64,000 bases of DNA from Bimuria novae-zelandiae CBS 107.79. Taxonomy: Eukaryota; Ascomycota; Dothideomycetes; Pleosporales; Didymosphaeriaceae. The translations under genes and the position numbers were made by a program. Below, in pieces: positions 44,709 through 57,264 of this stretch. The notes under the pieces were generated by a model. That model worked only from the letters and a program-made list of their open reading frames with translations, did not search any database and was not told the origin of the DNA. The stretch covers positions 241,496-305,495 of the forward strand of contig ML976685.1 of assembly GCA_010015655.1 (NCBI GenBank). The letters are read 5' to 3'. Each line of letters opens with the position of its first letter. Within the stretch, counting starts at the first letter, position 1.

Positions 44709-44976
44709 CCGTGGCGGTTCAGCAAATGGGCCGGTTCGGCACTTAGGCCACCTTATTAAAAACACGCAGTAACACAAACAGCGTTATAAAGTTACCTATA
44801 ATAGCTAAATTATTCTAATAAATTATTTTAATACTAAACTAACTACTGTAAAAAAGATATACTACTTAAATTTCTATAAAAGCTTAATATTCTAGCCACG
44901 CTAAGTAGTAACCACGGGTAAAAAATTATGTAGTTAATTACCTTAAGTATTAATAGTAGCCTTTATAGTAATTTTT

Positions 44977-45407
44977 TGTTAGGATCCGTTGAGACCTAAC
45001 ATAACGCAAAGCGGGGCATGGGCACTTATCCGTGCGACTAGCCAAGGTTCCTGACTTAGCCACGGATTACGTGACCAAGTCACGCGTCCCAGAAATATCG
45101 GGCGTCCTAGAAGTATCTTGGCATATAGGACTTTAGGATTCTTAGGACACCTGGGATTCATGGGACGGGTTATGTATATAGGGACACGAGGATAGTCTTC
45201 TATCGTCGTATTTAATCTATTTATTAATCTATTATTTAGATCTAAAAAAGTAACCGTATTAATTTAATTATACTATATATACTTTTAATATTAACGCCCT
45301 AGTAATAAGTACAAGCTATTACTATAACCCTCTCTTATCTTACTAGTACTCTTACCTAAGAACTAACCTTAGCCCTTAAAGACTAACTACCCCTAAGAAT
45401 CTTAATA
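44977..45407 (+). repeat. 5' LTR, 431 bp
   Basis: Begins TGTTAGGATCCGTTGAGACC and ends CTTAATA. It contains GATTACGTGACC and a promoter-like TATGTATATAGGGAC near 45,170. Less RIP-damaged than the internal region. Confidence 0.9.
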
Positions 45408-48400
45408 TCTTAAATACCCTTAATATAAGTACTACTAGGACCCTTACCTCTTCTATAGCTTCGGATAACTATGTCACCCCTATAGGGGATGGCAAGAACA
45501 AGGCACACAAACCTAACTTATATAATAGTAATTATACTCTTTTTAACACCTAGCTCTTGCAGCTAGACCTCTACTTTTTTAATTAGAACTAAGACTTTAA
45601 AGATAAAAAGAAAGTTATCTTTACTATAACCTATATACAAGGAAGCGCTGAAGAGTAGATCTATCCTTATCTAGTTAAGTACTTAGACATAGACCACGAT
45701 AATAAGAACGAGAAGTACGTTAATAAATATGCTAATATAATTAATATTATTAAAGACTATAATAACTTTAAAATATGCCTTTAATAAATATTTAGAATTA
45801 CTAATAAAACTACTATTACTAAATAAGCAATCTAAATAACTTACTAATACTAATTTATAGCTAAATATATAGCTAAGTTCCACAAATACGCTGTATAACT
45901 TAACTAGGAGGATAAATATCTTAAAATAATATATAAATAAGGCCTTAAACGTAATATACGCGAAGAACTCCTACGTAGTAATATAAAAATAAAGACTTTA
46001 GAAGAACTATATAAAGAGACTATTTATATTAATAGGGAATAGTTTGCCTTATAAGAAGAGTTCCGCAGGAACCTAAAAAACGCTAGCTTTAAATAATAGG
46101 CACTTATAGTTTATAGGGCACTACTAAAGGCATCTTAACGCTAGTAACGTAACTATTATAGCTCTTAACTTATAGAAGATGTCTAGTTTAATAATCTAAA
46201 AAAGGGAACAGGAAAGGCTACAGGTTTCTAAAAGCCTAACTAACGGATCTTAGATAGAACCTAATAATAGGGGACCGAGACGCGTAAATGCTTCATATGT
46301 AGCAAACCAGGCCACATAGCCAGGAACTATAGATCTAAGAATAAGATTACTAGGTAGCTAAACGTACTAATCGTCAACAAAGAAGAAACAACCGACGAAG
46401 AATAGTAGGTAGTAAACGCTATTAAATAAGTTAATATCTACGACAAAGGATTAAAGCGATTAGAAATATCTAACTTATAACTCTATAAGGATGCATATAA
46501 AGGTTTAGACGAAAAGGAGAAGGAGAAGGAACTAATATATTAATTTCTTACACCTTACCCTAGCTAGAGTAAACTAGTTACTAATAAGATAATTAACGTT
46601 TTTAACTTCTTAGAAAAACACTACCTAAGGGAAGGAGACTTTAGGTTTATAGTAATTAAATAATAAAACTATATAGAAGCATTTTACCACGCTTACTAAC
46701 CTAACTTAGTTAGTAAAGTAGCACGAGAAATAGCAGATTATTACTACGCCTATAAAGACCCTAAGAAGAAATATCTAAATAAAAACCTAAACTATAAACT
46801 AAAGTATAACCTAGACTACTGCAACCCTATGCACGAGACTATTTAATAGACCCTCTATAGAGAAGACTAATATACTATTTATTACTAAGCTAAGGAATAT
46901 AGCTACTTTCCCTAAATATATTAATAATATAAATAAAAATAGTTTAACTATCCTATTGCTTACTGCGATATTTACCTTTAGGATAAACGTAAAATATAAT
47001 ACTTTTTATACCTTAATTAAGTATTAAACTAAGTAATATTATTACTAGTTAACAGGAAATGCGCATTAGATAAATAGTAAATATACTTATACTCTAATTA
47101 TAAGGAATATAAAGAGTAAAAGAATAAGTATAGATTTAATTATATACTAAAAGGAACTACGACCCTTTAGATTAAAATAGTAATAAAGGAAGAAGATAGT
47201 GAAGTTTCCCTAAATAAGACTTAATAATAGCCTTAGGAAAAGGATAAAGGACGCCTTAAACTTATAAAGCTAGTTATAGAGAAAATGTCGTTTTTAGACC
47301 TAGGCTTAGGCGGGAAAACGCCTTTAAAGAATTAAATGCTACTAATAGTTAGGTATTAATTAAGCTACTAGTATAGCTTAAAGGAACATATATAAAAGCT
47401 ATACTAGACTTAGGAGCATAAGAAAGCTATATATTAAGAAAAGTATTTGATAGAGAAGGACTCTACGAACGTAAGAAGGTTATACCCTATGCTATTTATA
47501 TCGCGAATAGATAACTAATGCCTAGCAAAGTAACAATTAAGTACAAAATTAAAACTACCCTTATAATCTATAGATACTAAGAATTAATTACCTTTAATAT
47601 AATTAAGAAAGCTAAATATAATATAATTTTAGGATTACCCTAATTAAGAAAGCATAACCCTATAATTAACTAAGAAAAGAAAAAGCTATTTTTTAAGCGC
47701 TATAACTATATATTATAAGCAAAGCCTACCCATTAATAAAGCATAATAGTAAATAAAAGAGCTATTAATAATATAGTCTCGTAACTAAAAGTTAATAAAC
47801 ACGAAATTAACTTAGTAAACGCTAATAAGAACTACTAGGTTATAAAGCGTAAGTATAAAAAGAATAGCACACCTCTTACTATCCCTAATAAATATAAAGA
47901 ATAGAGTTATTTATTTTAAGAAGAAAAAGGAGTAAACGCCCTTCTTAAGTATATACACTAAAATTACCACATTATTCTTAAAGAAGGGAAAACGCCGCCC
48001 TTTAGACTACTATATAGCTAGAGTAAAAAGGAACTCTAATAGACACGCGAATTCCTAAAGAAAGCCCTTAATAAGTAATAAATACGTAAGTTAAAATTAC
48101 TAGTAGTATTACCCTTAATATTTGTTGCAAAGAAGGATAGAACACAACGTTTATATATTAACTATAAAAGGCTAAATAATATAATAATTAAGAATAAATA
48201 CCTACTACTAAATATATAAGAATCTCAAGACAGGCTAGGACGAGCTAAGATATTTACGCAATTTAATTTATAAAATAGATACTACCTTATATAAATTATA
48301 GCAGGTGACGAGTAGAAGATAGCTTTTTAAACTAGATATAAACTATTTAAGTACTAAGTTATGCCCTTTAGACTTACTAATATACTAGCAACATTTTAAG

Positions 48401-48555
48401 TAATAATTAATAATATACTACGGAACTATCTTAATATATTTATAGTTGCCTACCTTAATAACATCCTGGTATTCTCTAAGTAAGAGAACGATCATGTGTA
48501 GTACGTATAAATAGTACTATAAGCGCTAGATAGCGCTAACCTATAACTAAAACTA

Positions 48556-50427
48556 AGCCGCCCTACCAACCTATCGCGCACCTTACCTCTCGCGCGCGTC
48601 GCGTTCGCGTACATAGAAATCTACTAATTGCGATATCTCCACAACCACACGTCATTATCACGTATAATCGTAGTTATGAAGCCTTAATACACTCCTTATA
48701 ATCTCAAGCACGCGATATATAAAGTTAAGGTGCTATAAGGCGCCTTAGTACGATCCGTAGCGTCCAACTACGCGATTCCACCCTCTACACTTCGAGACCG
48801 TCTCAATAGCCGCACCGACGCAGTATCCGCACAATTACTACGTTAGAAGCTCTCTCTAGATTAGGAGAGATGGCTCGCTGATTGGATAATTGAGGAACAT
48901 AGCCTTTGGCGTGCTCTAAGCCATGCTATAGTACGCGAAATGGCTAACTGCATTGTACGCGCTAACGGCGACGACGTTCCCATAGGTAAGAACTAGGTTA
49001 ACAGCTTTAAAGCTTATAATCTAATTATTACTACCTTAATTAGTTAATCGCTTAATAAAGCACGCGTTAATAGGTTAGATAAGTTAACTCTTAAGGGGTT
49101 CTTTGTCCTATTAAAGGCTATTGTTAGCGAACACCATATCAAGCCATCCAATATCTGGAATATGGACGAACACGGCCTCCGACAAGGCAGCCGTAGCAAT
49201 GGGAGGGTACTAGGACCTATAACGACGTCAGGATCCAAGCGCATATACGTGAAAGAGTCTGGAATAACTAATTAGGTATTAATTCTAGAATGCGCTAGCG
49301 CCGAAGGCCGCTTAATTAAGCCTCTCGTTATATTTAAGGGTGCAAGCCTTCAAAGTACTTGGTTTCCCGTCGATAACGCGCCTAATTGGCACTATACAGT
49401 ATCTAAAAATGGCTAGACATTGAATGATATCGGTCTGCGGTGGCTAGAGACTAAATTTCTGCCAGAAAGTACGCCTGACGACCCATCTAACTGGCGGCTG
49501 CTCATCTGCGATGGCCACGGCTCACATGCGACGATAGACTTCATGTGGATGGCTAAAACTAATCGGATCTTCGTCCTATACTTGCCTCCTCACACTTCGC
49601 ACCTACTTCAGCCTCTTGACCTATCATTCTTTGGCCCACTGAAGCAGAACTACCGTCGGGAGCTGGATAGGCTGTCAGCCCTATCTGATGCAGCACCAGT
49701 CAAGCGCAATCGCTTCCTCACACTATATGCAGAGACTCGAAGCCGTGTCACAGCCGATCATATCACGATAGGGTTCCGTACAGCTGGTATACACCCATAC
49801 AACCCTAGAAAAGTCCTTGATTCTTCCCAATTACCATGCAATCAGAAGGCCATAGTACTTCCAATGACTCCAAGCCCACCCCGGAAGCGCAAACGATCAC
49901 CTATAGTTCGTACACCTTCTAAACCTCAAGAGATACTCTGTCTATTGGCAAATCTGACAGATAGACAAGGATCTAGGGCGCAACGGCAAGTCCAGAAGGT
50001 GCTAATAAAGGGTTAGTCGCAGCAATCGACCAAGCTGGCTGCAGCCGAGGCGCGCATTGCCAGACTTGAGGCTTAGGTCGAGGATCTCAAGCCTAATAAA
50101 CGCACGAAAGTTAAAGTAGACCTCAACGTTAGCTTTGCAGAGCTTTACGATATCAAGGTTGCACAGGAGCGGTCACAAAAGGCTCTAGCAAAGGGCGAGC
50201 TTCGACAAGGGCGCAGGGCGACGACGAGGTCTACTAGAGGCCGTGGACGAGGCGGGCGACGAGGAAAATCATCAGGATGGCTCGGTAGACTGTCTAGCTT
50301 TATTTTTGGATAGATTTAAAATCTTAAATATGAATAATTGCTATACAGGGTACAATTTTGACGACAAGGTTGCCTATTCGGGCGCGTGCGCGTGAGGTGG
50401 GGTGCGCGATAGGTTAGTGGGGCGGCT
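48556..50427 (+). mobile_element. Fot1/pogo-type DNA transposon nested in the Ty3/gypsy element
   Basis: 1,872 bp; inverted repeats start AGCCGCCCYACYAACCTATC; TA at 48,554-48,555 and 50,428-50,429. Removing it rejoins the retrotransposon reading frame (KLK then KYKFY). It is visibly less AT-rich than its host, so it has suffered less RIP or is younger. Confidence 0.93.
48676..50313 (+). pseudogene. DDE_1 (Fot1/pogo) transposase with in-frame stops
   Basis: One frame runs from ATG 48,676 to TAG 50,311-50,313 (about 545 codons) with no frameshift but about nine internal TAA/TAG codons. Domain order: psq/CENP-B-type helix-turn-helix (SVASNYAIPPSTLRDRL), second HTH (ERWLADWIIEEHSLWRALS), catalytic start IWNMDEHGLRQG near 49,155, GSKRIYVKES, LVIFKGASLQSTWF, LLICDGHGSHATIDF (about 49,500), LPPHTSHLLQPLDLSFFGPL, C-terminal coil (AEARIARLEA), and a basic GRGRGG-rich tail. 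All stops are at positions where CAA, CAG or TGG would fit. The last uninterrupted stretch is 49,420-50,016 (198 codons). The transposase cuts and rejoins element ends at TA; this copy is inactive but its sequence is nearly complete. Confidence 0.92.
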
Positions 50428-53205
50428 TAGAAAAATATAAATTCTATATTACAGAACTAGAGTTCTTAGGACATGTTATTAACACTAAAGGTATCTAAGT
50501 AAGCCCTTTAAAGATTAAGGAAGTAAAAAAGTAAAAATTACTTATTAATTTTAAAAAAGTATAAGCTTTCCTTAGATTTATAGGATTTAATAGATAGTTT
50601 ATTACGGACTACTCGAGAATTACACTACCACTTACAAACCTTATAAAGAAAGATAAACCTTTTAACTAGATAAAAGAATATAAGTAAGTATTTTAAACAC
50701 TATAAGAAGTATGCATTACGCTACTAGTCTTTATACACTTCTAAGATAATAAATCCTTGCGTATTAAAACAGACGCAAGCGACTTGGCGGTTAGGGTATA
50801 CGCGAAGTAGGAAAAGAATAGTAAATAGCACCTAGTTACATACTACGCACACAAGTTTATATCGAAAGAATTATAATATAAAGTACACGATAAGGAACTA
50901 CTCGCGATAGTAAAAGCTATTAAATACTAAAGAATCTACGCACATAGTTGCTTTAAACTTATAATCTTTATAAACTATAAGAATCTAACACGGTTTATAA
51001 CTATAAAGGAACTAACTTAATAATAAGTAAGATAGTTAGAAACGCTAAGATAATATAAATTTAAAATTATATACACCCTAAGTAAAGAAAACGGACGAGC
51101 AGACGCTCTTAGCAGAATAAATAATAAAAAAGAAAAGATTAAAATATACTTTATAATACAAAAAAAAACACTAATAGTTCTTTAAAACTAATAGCCGAAC
51201 TTAATTAACTCTTTATACTCACACGAGAAGTACCTAAGGAACTATAAACTAAAATTATATAATAATACTATAACGACCTAGTGTACGGACACCTAGAAAT
51301 TAGAAAAACTATAGAACTTATCTAGCGGAATTATAGCTTTAAAAAAATTAAAGAAGTAGTAACCACCTACATCCGCAAATATGCAGATTACTAGCGCAAC
51401 AAACACGTAATATATCCTAAGTATAGAGAAATGCAAGCTATATAAATACCTGTTATACTATAGGAAGACATCGCTATAGACTTTATTATAAGACTACTAA
51501 AATTAAAAGATCCTGCAACTAGAATTACTTACAACGTAATACTAAATATTATCTATTAATTTACTAAATACGTAAAATTACTACTATACTGAAAGATAAC
51601 TATAGCTAAAGAACTCGCATTCCTTATCCTAAATTAACTTATACAACACTACAGTATTCCAAAGACAATTATTAGCAATAGAGACAAACTCTTTACCTTA
51701 AACTACTAAATAACACTTATAGGCCTTATTAGAATAAAATAAAAACTATTAACGGCATACTATCTGCAAACCGACGGACAAACAGAACGTATAAACTAAA
51801 TAATTAAAACGTACCTACGCATCTACTATAACAACTAAAGGAATAACTAGATTTCCTTATTACTTATAGCACAATTAGCATACAATAACAAGATATCAGC
51901 AGTAACAGGATTTACACTATTCTATATAAACTACGAGAGATACTTATATCTTTTTAATTAAACACTTTCTATAGTAATTAGGACAGAAGAAGTAATAAAT
52001 ATAGCAGAAACTATAAAAAAAACACATGCATAACTCCGAGAGAATCTTAAAAAAGCTTAATAGTAAAGTATTTCCTACATAAACAAAAAAAATAGCACCT
52101 TAGCTAAAAAAGGGGGATAAAGCATATCTACTTATAAAAAATCTTTAAACCTAAAAGAAAAACACAAGAAACTAAATTATATTAAAATTAGACTATTTTT
52201 TATTATTAAATAAGTATTACTAATTAACTACTAATTAAAACTATCGCTAGACGCAAAGATACACCTAGTATTCTATATAGACTAACTTAAACCTATAGAC
52301 CCTAAAACACTAATTAAAATAACCTTCTATTACTAGCTAGAGGAAGAAAACAAATTTAAAGTTAAAATATTTCTAAGATATAGAGAAGTTAGATAAGAAG
52401 ACTTTTAAAATAATAAATTTTTATAAAAATAGTTAGTTAAGTAGAAAGGATACCTACACTTAGAAAATATATAAAAACTAGAATCTAAACTTTACAAGAA
52501 CTACTAGTAGCTCTTAAAAAAGACACGAAATAAGATCTACAATTACTACTACTATACTAGAGTAATAAAGAAAGCTTTATAGGAAAAGAGACTTACGATA
52601 TAACTATACTAAAAGTAAACACTACGCAGTAGAAGAGGAAGGTTTTAACTAAATAATAGACTAGTCTATTACCTTAGCACCTAAAGTAGTATTTAGATTA
52701 ACTAATACTATCGCCTGCGCTAGTTCCTTACGAGTCTTTAAGGCTTCTAACTTATTTACTATAAATATTTTATAATTAAATAACTTTTACTTTTTCTTAC
52801 GCAACTTCTTACGCTAATTACATAAATACGCTATTTTCTCTCGTGCTAGATAAGCACGCAAGAGCTCTATATAAGTAAGCTTTTCTTTTAAAGTTTTACC
52901 TCCTTCTTAGCTTCTAACTTTTCTAATTTTTCTAACTTAGTATTTATTTTTAAATAATTTAGTAAAGGAATATCCTCTAGCTTATACTTTTAATTACTAT
53001 ACTAAACTTAATTTATATACTTTAAGTATAATAATAATAGCTAGCAGGATAATTGCTTCTTAGCGTAGTATAAATAGGTAACTATAATAAATATATAATT
53101 TTACTTAAGATAATTAGCTTATAAATAATAATATTAGGTAGATTAGGGAAGCGGCTTCGTAGGTAATTAACTTATAAGGATATTAAGTCTAAAAAAGGGG
53201 GCTAA

Positions 53206-53636
53206 TATTAAAACCTATTAAGACCTAATATAACGCGAGGCGGGGTATAGGCACTTATCCGTGCAACTAGCTAAGGTTCCTAACTTAGCCACGGATTACG
53301 TGACTAAGTCACGCGTCCCAGAAATATTGGGCGTCCCAGAAGTATCGTGGCATATGGGACTTTGGGATTCTTAGGACACCTGGGATTTATGGGACGGGTT
53401 ATATATATAGGGACACGAGGATAGTCTTCTATCGTTATATTTAACCTATTTATTAATCTATTATTTAGATTTAAATAAGCAATCTTATTAACTTAATTAT
53501 GCTATATACACTTTTAATACTAACGCCCTAGTAATAAGCGTAAGCTATTACTATAACCCTTTCTTATCCTACTAGTACTCCTACCCGAGAACTAACCTTA
53601 GCCCTTAGGGACCAGCTACCCCTAGGGATCTTAACA
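53206..53636 (+). repeat. 3' LTR, 431 bp
   Basis: Same length as the 5' LTR; it begins TATTAAAACC, where the 5' copy has TGTTAGGATCC. The differences are mainly G/A and C/T. It ends CTTAACA. Confidence 0.9.
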
Positions 53637-55469
53637 TTTTTATATAAGTTTAATTTTTCTATTTTATTATAAAAGGCTTTAAAGCCTTCCTCTTTACCTT
53701 TTAGAAAGTTTATATAGCTTTTTTAGAGTTTTCTTTTTTTATTTTCTTGCGCTTACACTTATACTACCTTTTAGCCTTTATCTTTACCTTTTCTTTTTAC
53801 TTTTAAAACTTAAGGACTTTATTTAAGGCCTATTTAGCCTTTTTATAAACCTTTTTAAGTTATTACTCCTGTTCCTCTTACTCTTTTACTCTTTTACGCG
53901 TCTTAGCCTCCCTTAGCTTCCTTAGTAACTATATTACTCTGCTGCTATAGTACTCCTTATATTATTATAAGTCTAGAGGTTTACTTTTCTTCTTATATTT
54001 TTTACTAGTAAGAATAGCATCCCTTAGGCCTATTACTTTAGTATAAAGTAAGTTATTTTAAATAGTAATGTAATAAAGCGAGCGCTAAAGCTTTTTAATA
54101 TTTTTATTATTTTAATTCTTAACTTAGGGGCGTATAATAGTCTCGAGTTTATACTAATTTTTACTACTAAATACTAAGTTAAAGCTCTTACGTAAATCCT
54201 GCTTTAGTATTAAGTAGGTAAATTATTTAAGTATAACTTTAGGGTTAAGTAACTATATCCTAGTTACCTTAAAGGAGTTAAAAACTATTTATTCTTTATA
54301 AAAGGAGGTAGTTAAAGCTTTTTAGAATAGCTTAAAGAAGTCTTATTTCTTAACTAGTAATAAGCTTTAGGCATTATAGAGGTGGTTTATAAAAGCGTTT
54401 AAGTAGGATAATAAGAGAGGCTTAAATATTACTATATTTAGTAGTTACAGTGTGTAAGTGCTGTAAGGGGGGAATACTATAAGTAGAATTTAATTCTATG
54501 TATAGTACTTGATAAAGTTTATTGTTATGTGAGACCCATGGCTATCTAGGATAAGTAGGCGCTAGGATTAACAAGCTTTCTCCTTAGTGTAGTAATTAAA
54601 TACTTGCTCTAGCTATGCAAGCCCTATATCGTTTTTAGTTTATTTAGTTAAAGATAAGCTAATAAAGACCTTATATTTTCTAGCTTTAATATTATCTACC
54701 TATAATAATTAAAGACCCTTATTAGCAGCTGTATATAATAAATCTAGTAGTAATACTAATTTATTATTATATATATAGGTAAGTAGAGTTATTTACTTTC
54801 TATTTTTATTTTAAAAGAATGCTATAACCTCCTTATAGTCTTATATTTCTTTACTAAAGATTCTTTTACCTTTTTTAATAACTTTAATTAAAAAGCCCTT
54901 CTTATCTATATTATACGTATAATATGGCTCTATATTATATTCCTCTATTTTCTTAGTAAGTTGTTAAATGAATAACTAATATTTATTACCTAAATTAGCT
55001 TAGTAGCGTATACTATCTATTACAGTAGCCTAGTAAGAAATAATAATAATTAAATTATAATTAAAAAATTAGGTAACCTAGCTCTTTCTAATAGTGCTAT
55101 TTTATAATTATAAAGGCAAAATTTTATATTATTTCTCTTATAAGTAGTAGCTAATAAGCTATAAGTTACTCTATATAGCTTATAAGCTCTAACTTTTATT
55201 ATAGGTTAATTTTTCTGCGTTAGAGTTTCTACTCTTCTATTAAGGTATTTTTACCCTAGTATAGTCTTTTAATAATTTACGTGGCACGCTATATTTCTTC
55301 GCGATTTTTTAGTATAACTATTTTTTAGCTAACTTATATAATTTAATTTTTTTAAGTGCGTCGTTAATTAGAGCTATATTAGTTAAGTTATTAGAGGGTA
55401 AAGCAAGGGGTTGAAAAAGCAGGGGTGGCCCAAGTGCTAAACCAGCCTATTTACTAAACTAGTACGGTA

Positions 55470-57262
55470 ACGTGTTTTACAAGCGAGTTGCGCATACAAG
55501 CGAGTCGCGCACCCCACCAACTTTGCGCACCTCTATAATTGTATATCTTAATAACGTGGTGATACAATGTATAGATATTTACAGGGCAGATTAAGCAGTA
55601 TCTAAAGTATTATTTTTACATGTACGTGAGTTATGCCCAGGCTCTCTACACCTTGTGCAGCGCGCTAGAGCCTAGCGGCTACGGCCTAATTGCTCTCCTG
55701 TTCGACGCTCTTCACGAGCAATCTGCTAATTAGCCTTATTTTAAGCAAGTATATCCTCTCTAGCCCCCTTTATTAAGACCCTATAATACTATATATGCTT
55801 TTTCTTACGTTATTTGCGCGCTAACGCTGCCTTATTAGCTTTTTTAAAGCTAGTAATCTAATCGCGTATTAGCGTAGCTAAGAGTATTATAACTTTAGCT
55901 TCTTTTTTAAGCTAGCTAATTACCTTAATAATTAAAACTAGTAATAAGCGTTTATACCGCCGCACATAATTACGTATTAATATTAATTAAGCCTTAAGCT
56001 TACGTACGTTACTTAACGTTTTAGCTTCTTAAAGAGCCTTTAGTAGAGTAACTAGCATAGAGGTACGGAGCTGCATATTTAGCTTTAATAAAATAACGTT
56101 TGGCTAGAGTGTAATAAGGCCTACGCCTTAAAAGGCTAAGTAAATATTAGCTAACGTAAATAATCGCGTAAAGGCTACCTTAAAGGCTAGTAGGAATTTA
56201 AGCTTTATAATATAGTTAATATAGTAGTAAATTAGTGCTTTAATCTCGCAGCTATACGCGCGCTTTAATAATAAGAAATAATTAATATTAAGTAGCTATA
56301 GTAAGTAAGATAAGTAAGATAGTATATATAGCGTGTAAATATTATTCTCTTTATATAGCTCTTAAAATTTAAGAAAGTAGTAGCTCTTATAGCTATTAAG
56401 AATTAGTACCTAATATGTCCTAACTACCTTATCCTTTATATACTTAATAAAGTACTTTAGCTACTTAACTCTTATCTTATTAGTTATCTAGCTATTATTA
56501 CTTATAATAATAGCTTAGTCGCGTAGGATATCTTTCTTATACTAGGTAAATAAGTAGTACTGACTAGTAAAAATAATAAATAATAAGATAGCCTAGCTAG
56601 CAGCGTTAATTCCTTAAATTAATATTATTTATTCGCGATTATTAGGCTAAATAGCCTTTAGCTATCTTCTTTTTTTATATTATAATAAGCTAGGTTATAA
56701 TCTTACCTATTTTAAAGCTAACCTTGTTAAAGTTATAAACGTTTTTATTAAGGATGCCGTACTTAGTCTTTATTTACTTTATAAGCTTAAACTAGCTTCT
56801 AATTAGGATAGGATCCTTATATAGAGCCTTTTACTTATTATACGCTTAATAAAGTTACGTAGCTAGTAAATGCTAACGTAACCTACGCCGCGCGTAGCTA
56901 GTAGCTTATTTACTATATTACGTATAGTAGCGTACGTAGGCGTAAATCTACGTTAGTCTAAGTTAAGTATATAAGTAATAATTACCTTCTCCTCTTACTA
57001 GGTAAGCTTCTTTAAGTTAGGCTAATAATTATGTTAAGAAGATCTACTAGCGCGTTAGTTATATAGCATAAATTTAAAAATATAGTAGATTATAGTAGCG
57101 CGTTAAATTTTTTAAATTTAACTAAATTTAATAAATAAGATAGTAAGCTAAATATCTGCTTTATTTAATAGTAATTAAGTAACATTACGTGGAGCTATTA
57201 TATATTAAAATAAGAGAGGTACGCAAAGTTGGTGGGGTGCGCGACTCGCTTGTAAAACATGT
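55470..57262 (-). mobile_element. Fot1/pogo-type DNA transposon inserted at the end of the 44,709 element
   Basis: 1,793 bp; ends ACGTGTTTTACAAGCGAG (left) and its inverse ...CTCGCTTGTAAAACATGT (right). The left TA (55,468-55,469) is also the right TA of the 44,709 element; the right TA is 57,263-57,264. On the minus strand near 56,383-56,412, VLILNSYKSYYF is the RIP-altered LILDGHxSH motif. The left repeat has an extra 17-bp unit (ACAAGCGAGTTGCGCAT) that the right one lacks. The repeats themselves are GC-rich and little mutated. Confidence 0.87.
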
Positions 57263-57264
57263 TA

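Larger units (their letters stand above)
44977..53636 (+). mobile_element. Ty3/gypsy retrotransposon, full length, RIP-degraded
   Basis: 8,660 bp with 431-bp LTRs at both ends and a 5-bp target duplication TTTTT (44,972-44,976, 53,637-53,641). Plus orientation; a purine tract (AAAAAAGGGGGC) lies before the 3' LTR. Readable domains in order: Gag zinc knuckle CFICSKPGHIARNY at 46,289-46,330 (last Cys altered to Tyr), protease-like LDLGAQESYI with a stop at Gln (about 47,405), RT box YLNNILVFS at 48,451, then a DNA transposon insertion (48,556-50,427), RNase H LRIKTDASDLAV near 50,757, integrase zinc-binding region HLEIRKTIELI ... near 51,285-51,400 and integrase core DIAIDFIIRLL near 51,468. 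It belongs to the same family as the 19,180 element. Confidence 0.92.
44709..55467 (-). mobile_element. Fot1/pogo-type DNA transposon (copy 2 of family A), split by a retrotransposon
   Basis: Left end CCGTGGCGGTTCAGCAAATG at 44,709 and right end (...CTAAACTAGTACGG) at 55,467, with TA at 44,707-44,708 and 55,468-55,469. Terminal sequences match the 16,854-19,123 element. The left 268 bp and the right 1.8 kb are separated by the 8,660-bp Ty3/gypsy element. On the minus strand near 54,530-54,560 the text RLLILDSHGSH is the transposase DGHxSH motif, less damaged than in copy 1. Without the insert it is about 2.1 kb, slightly shorter than copy 1. Confidence 0.87.
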
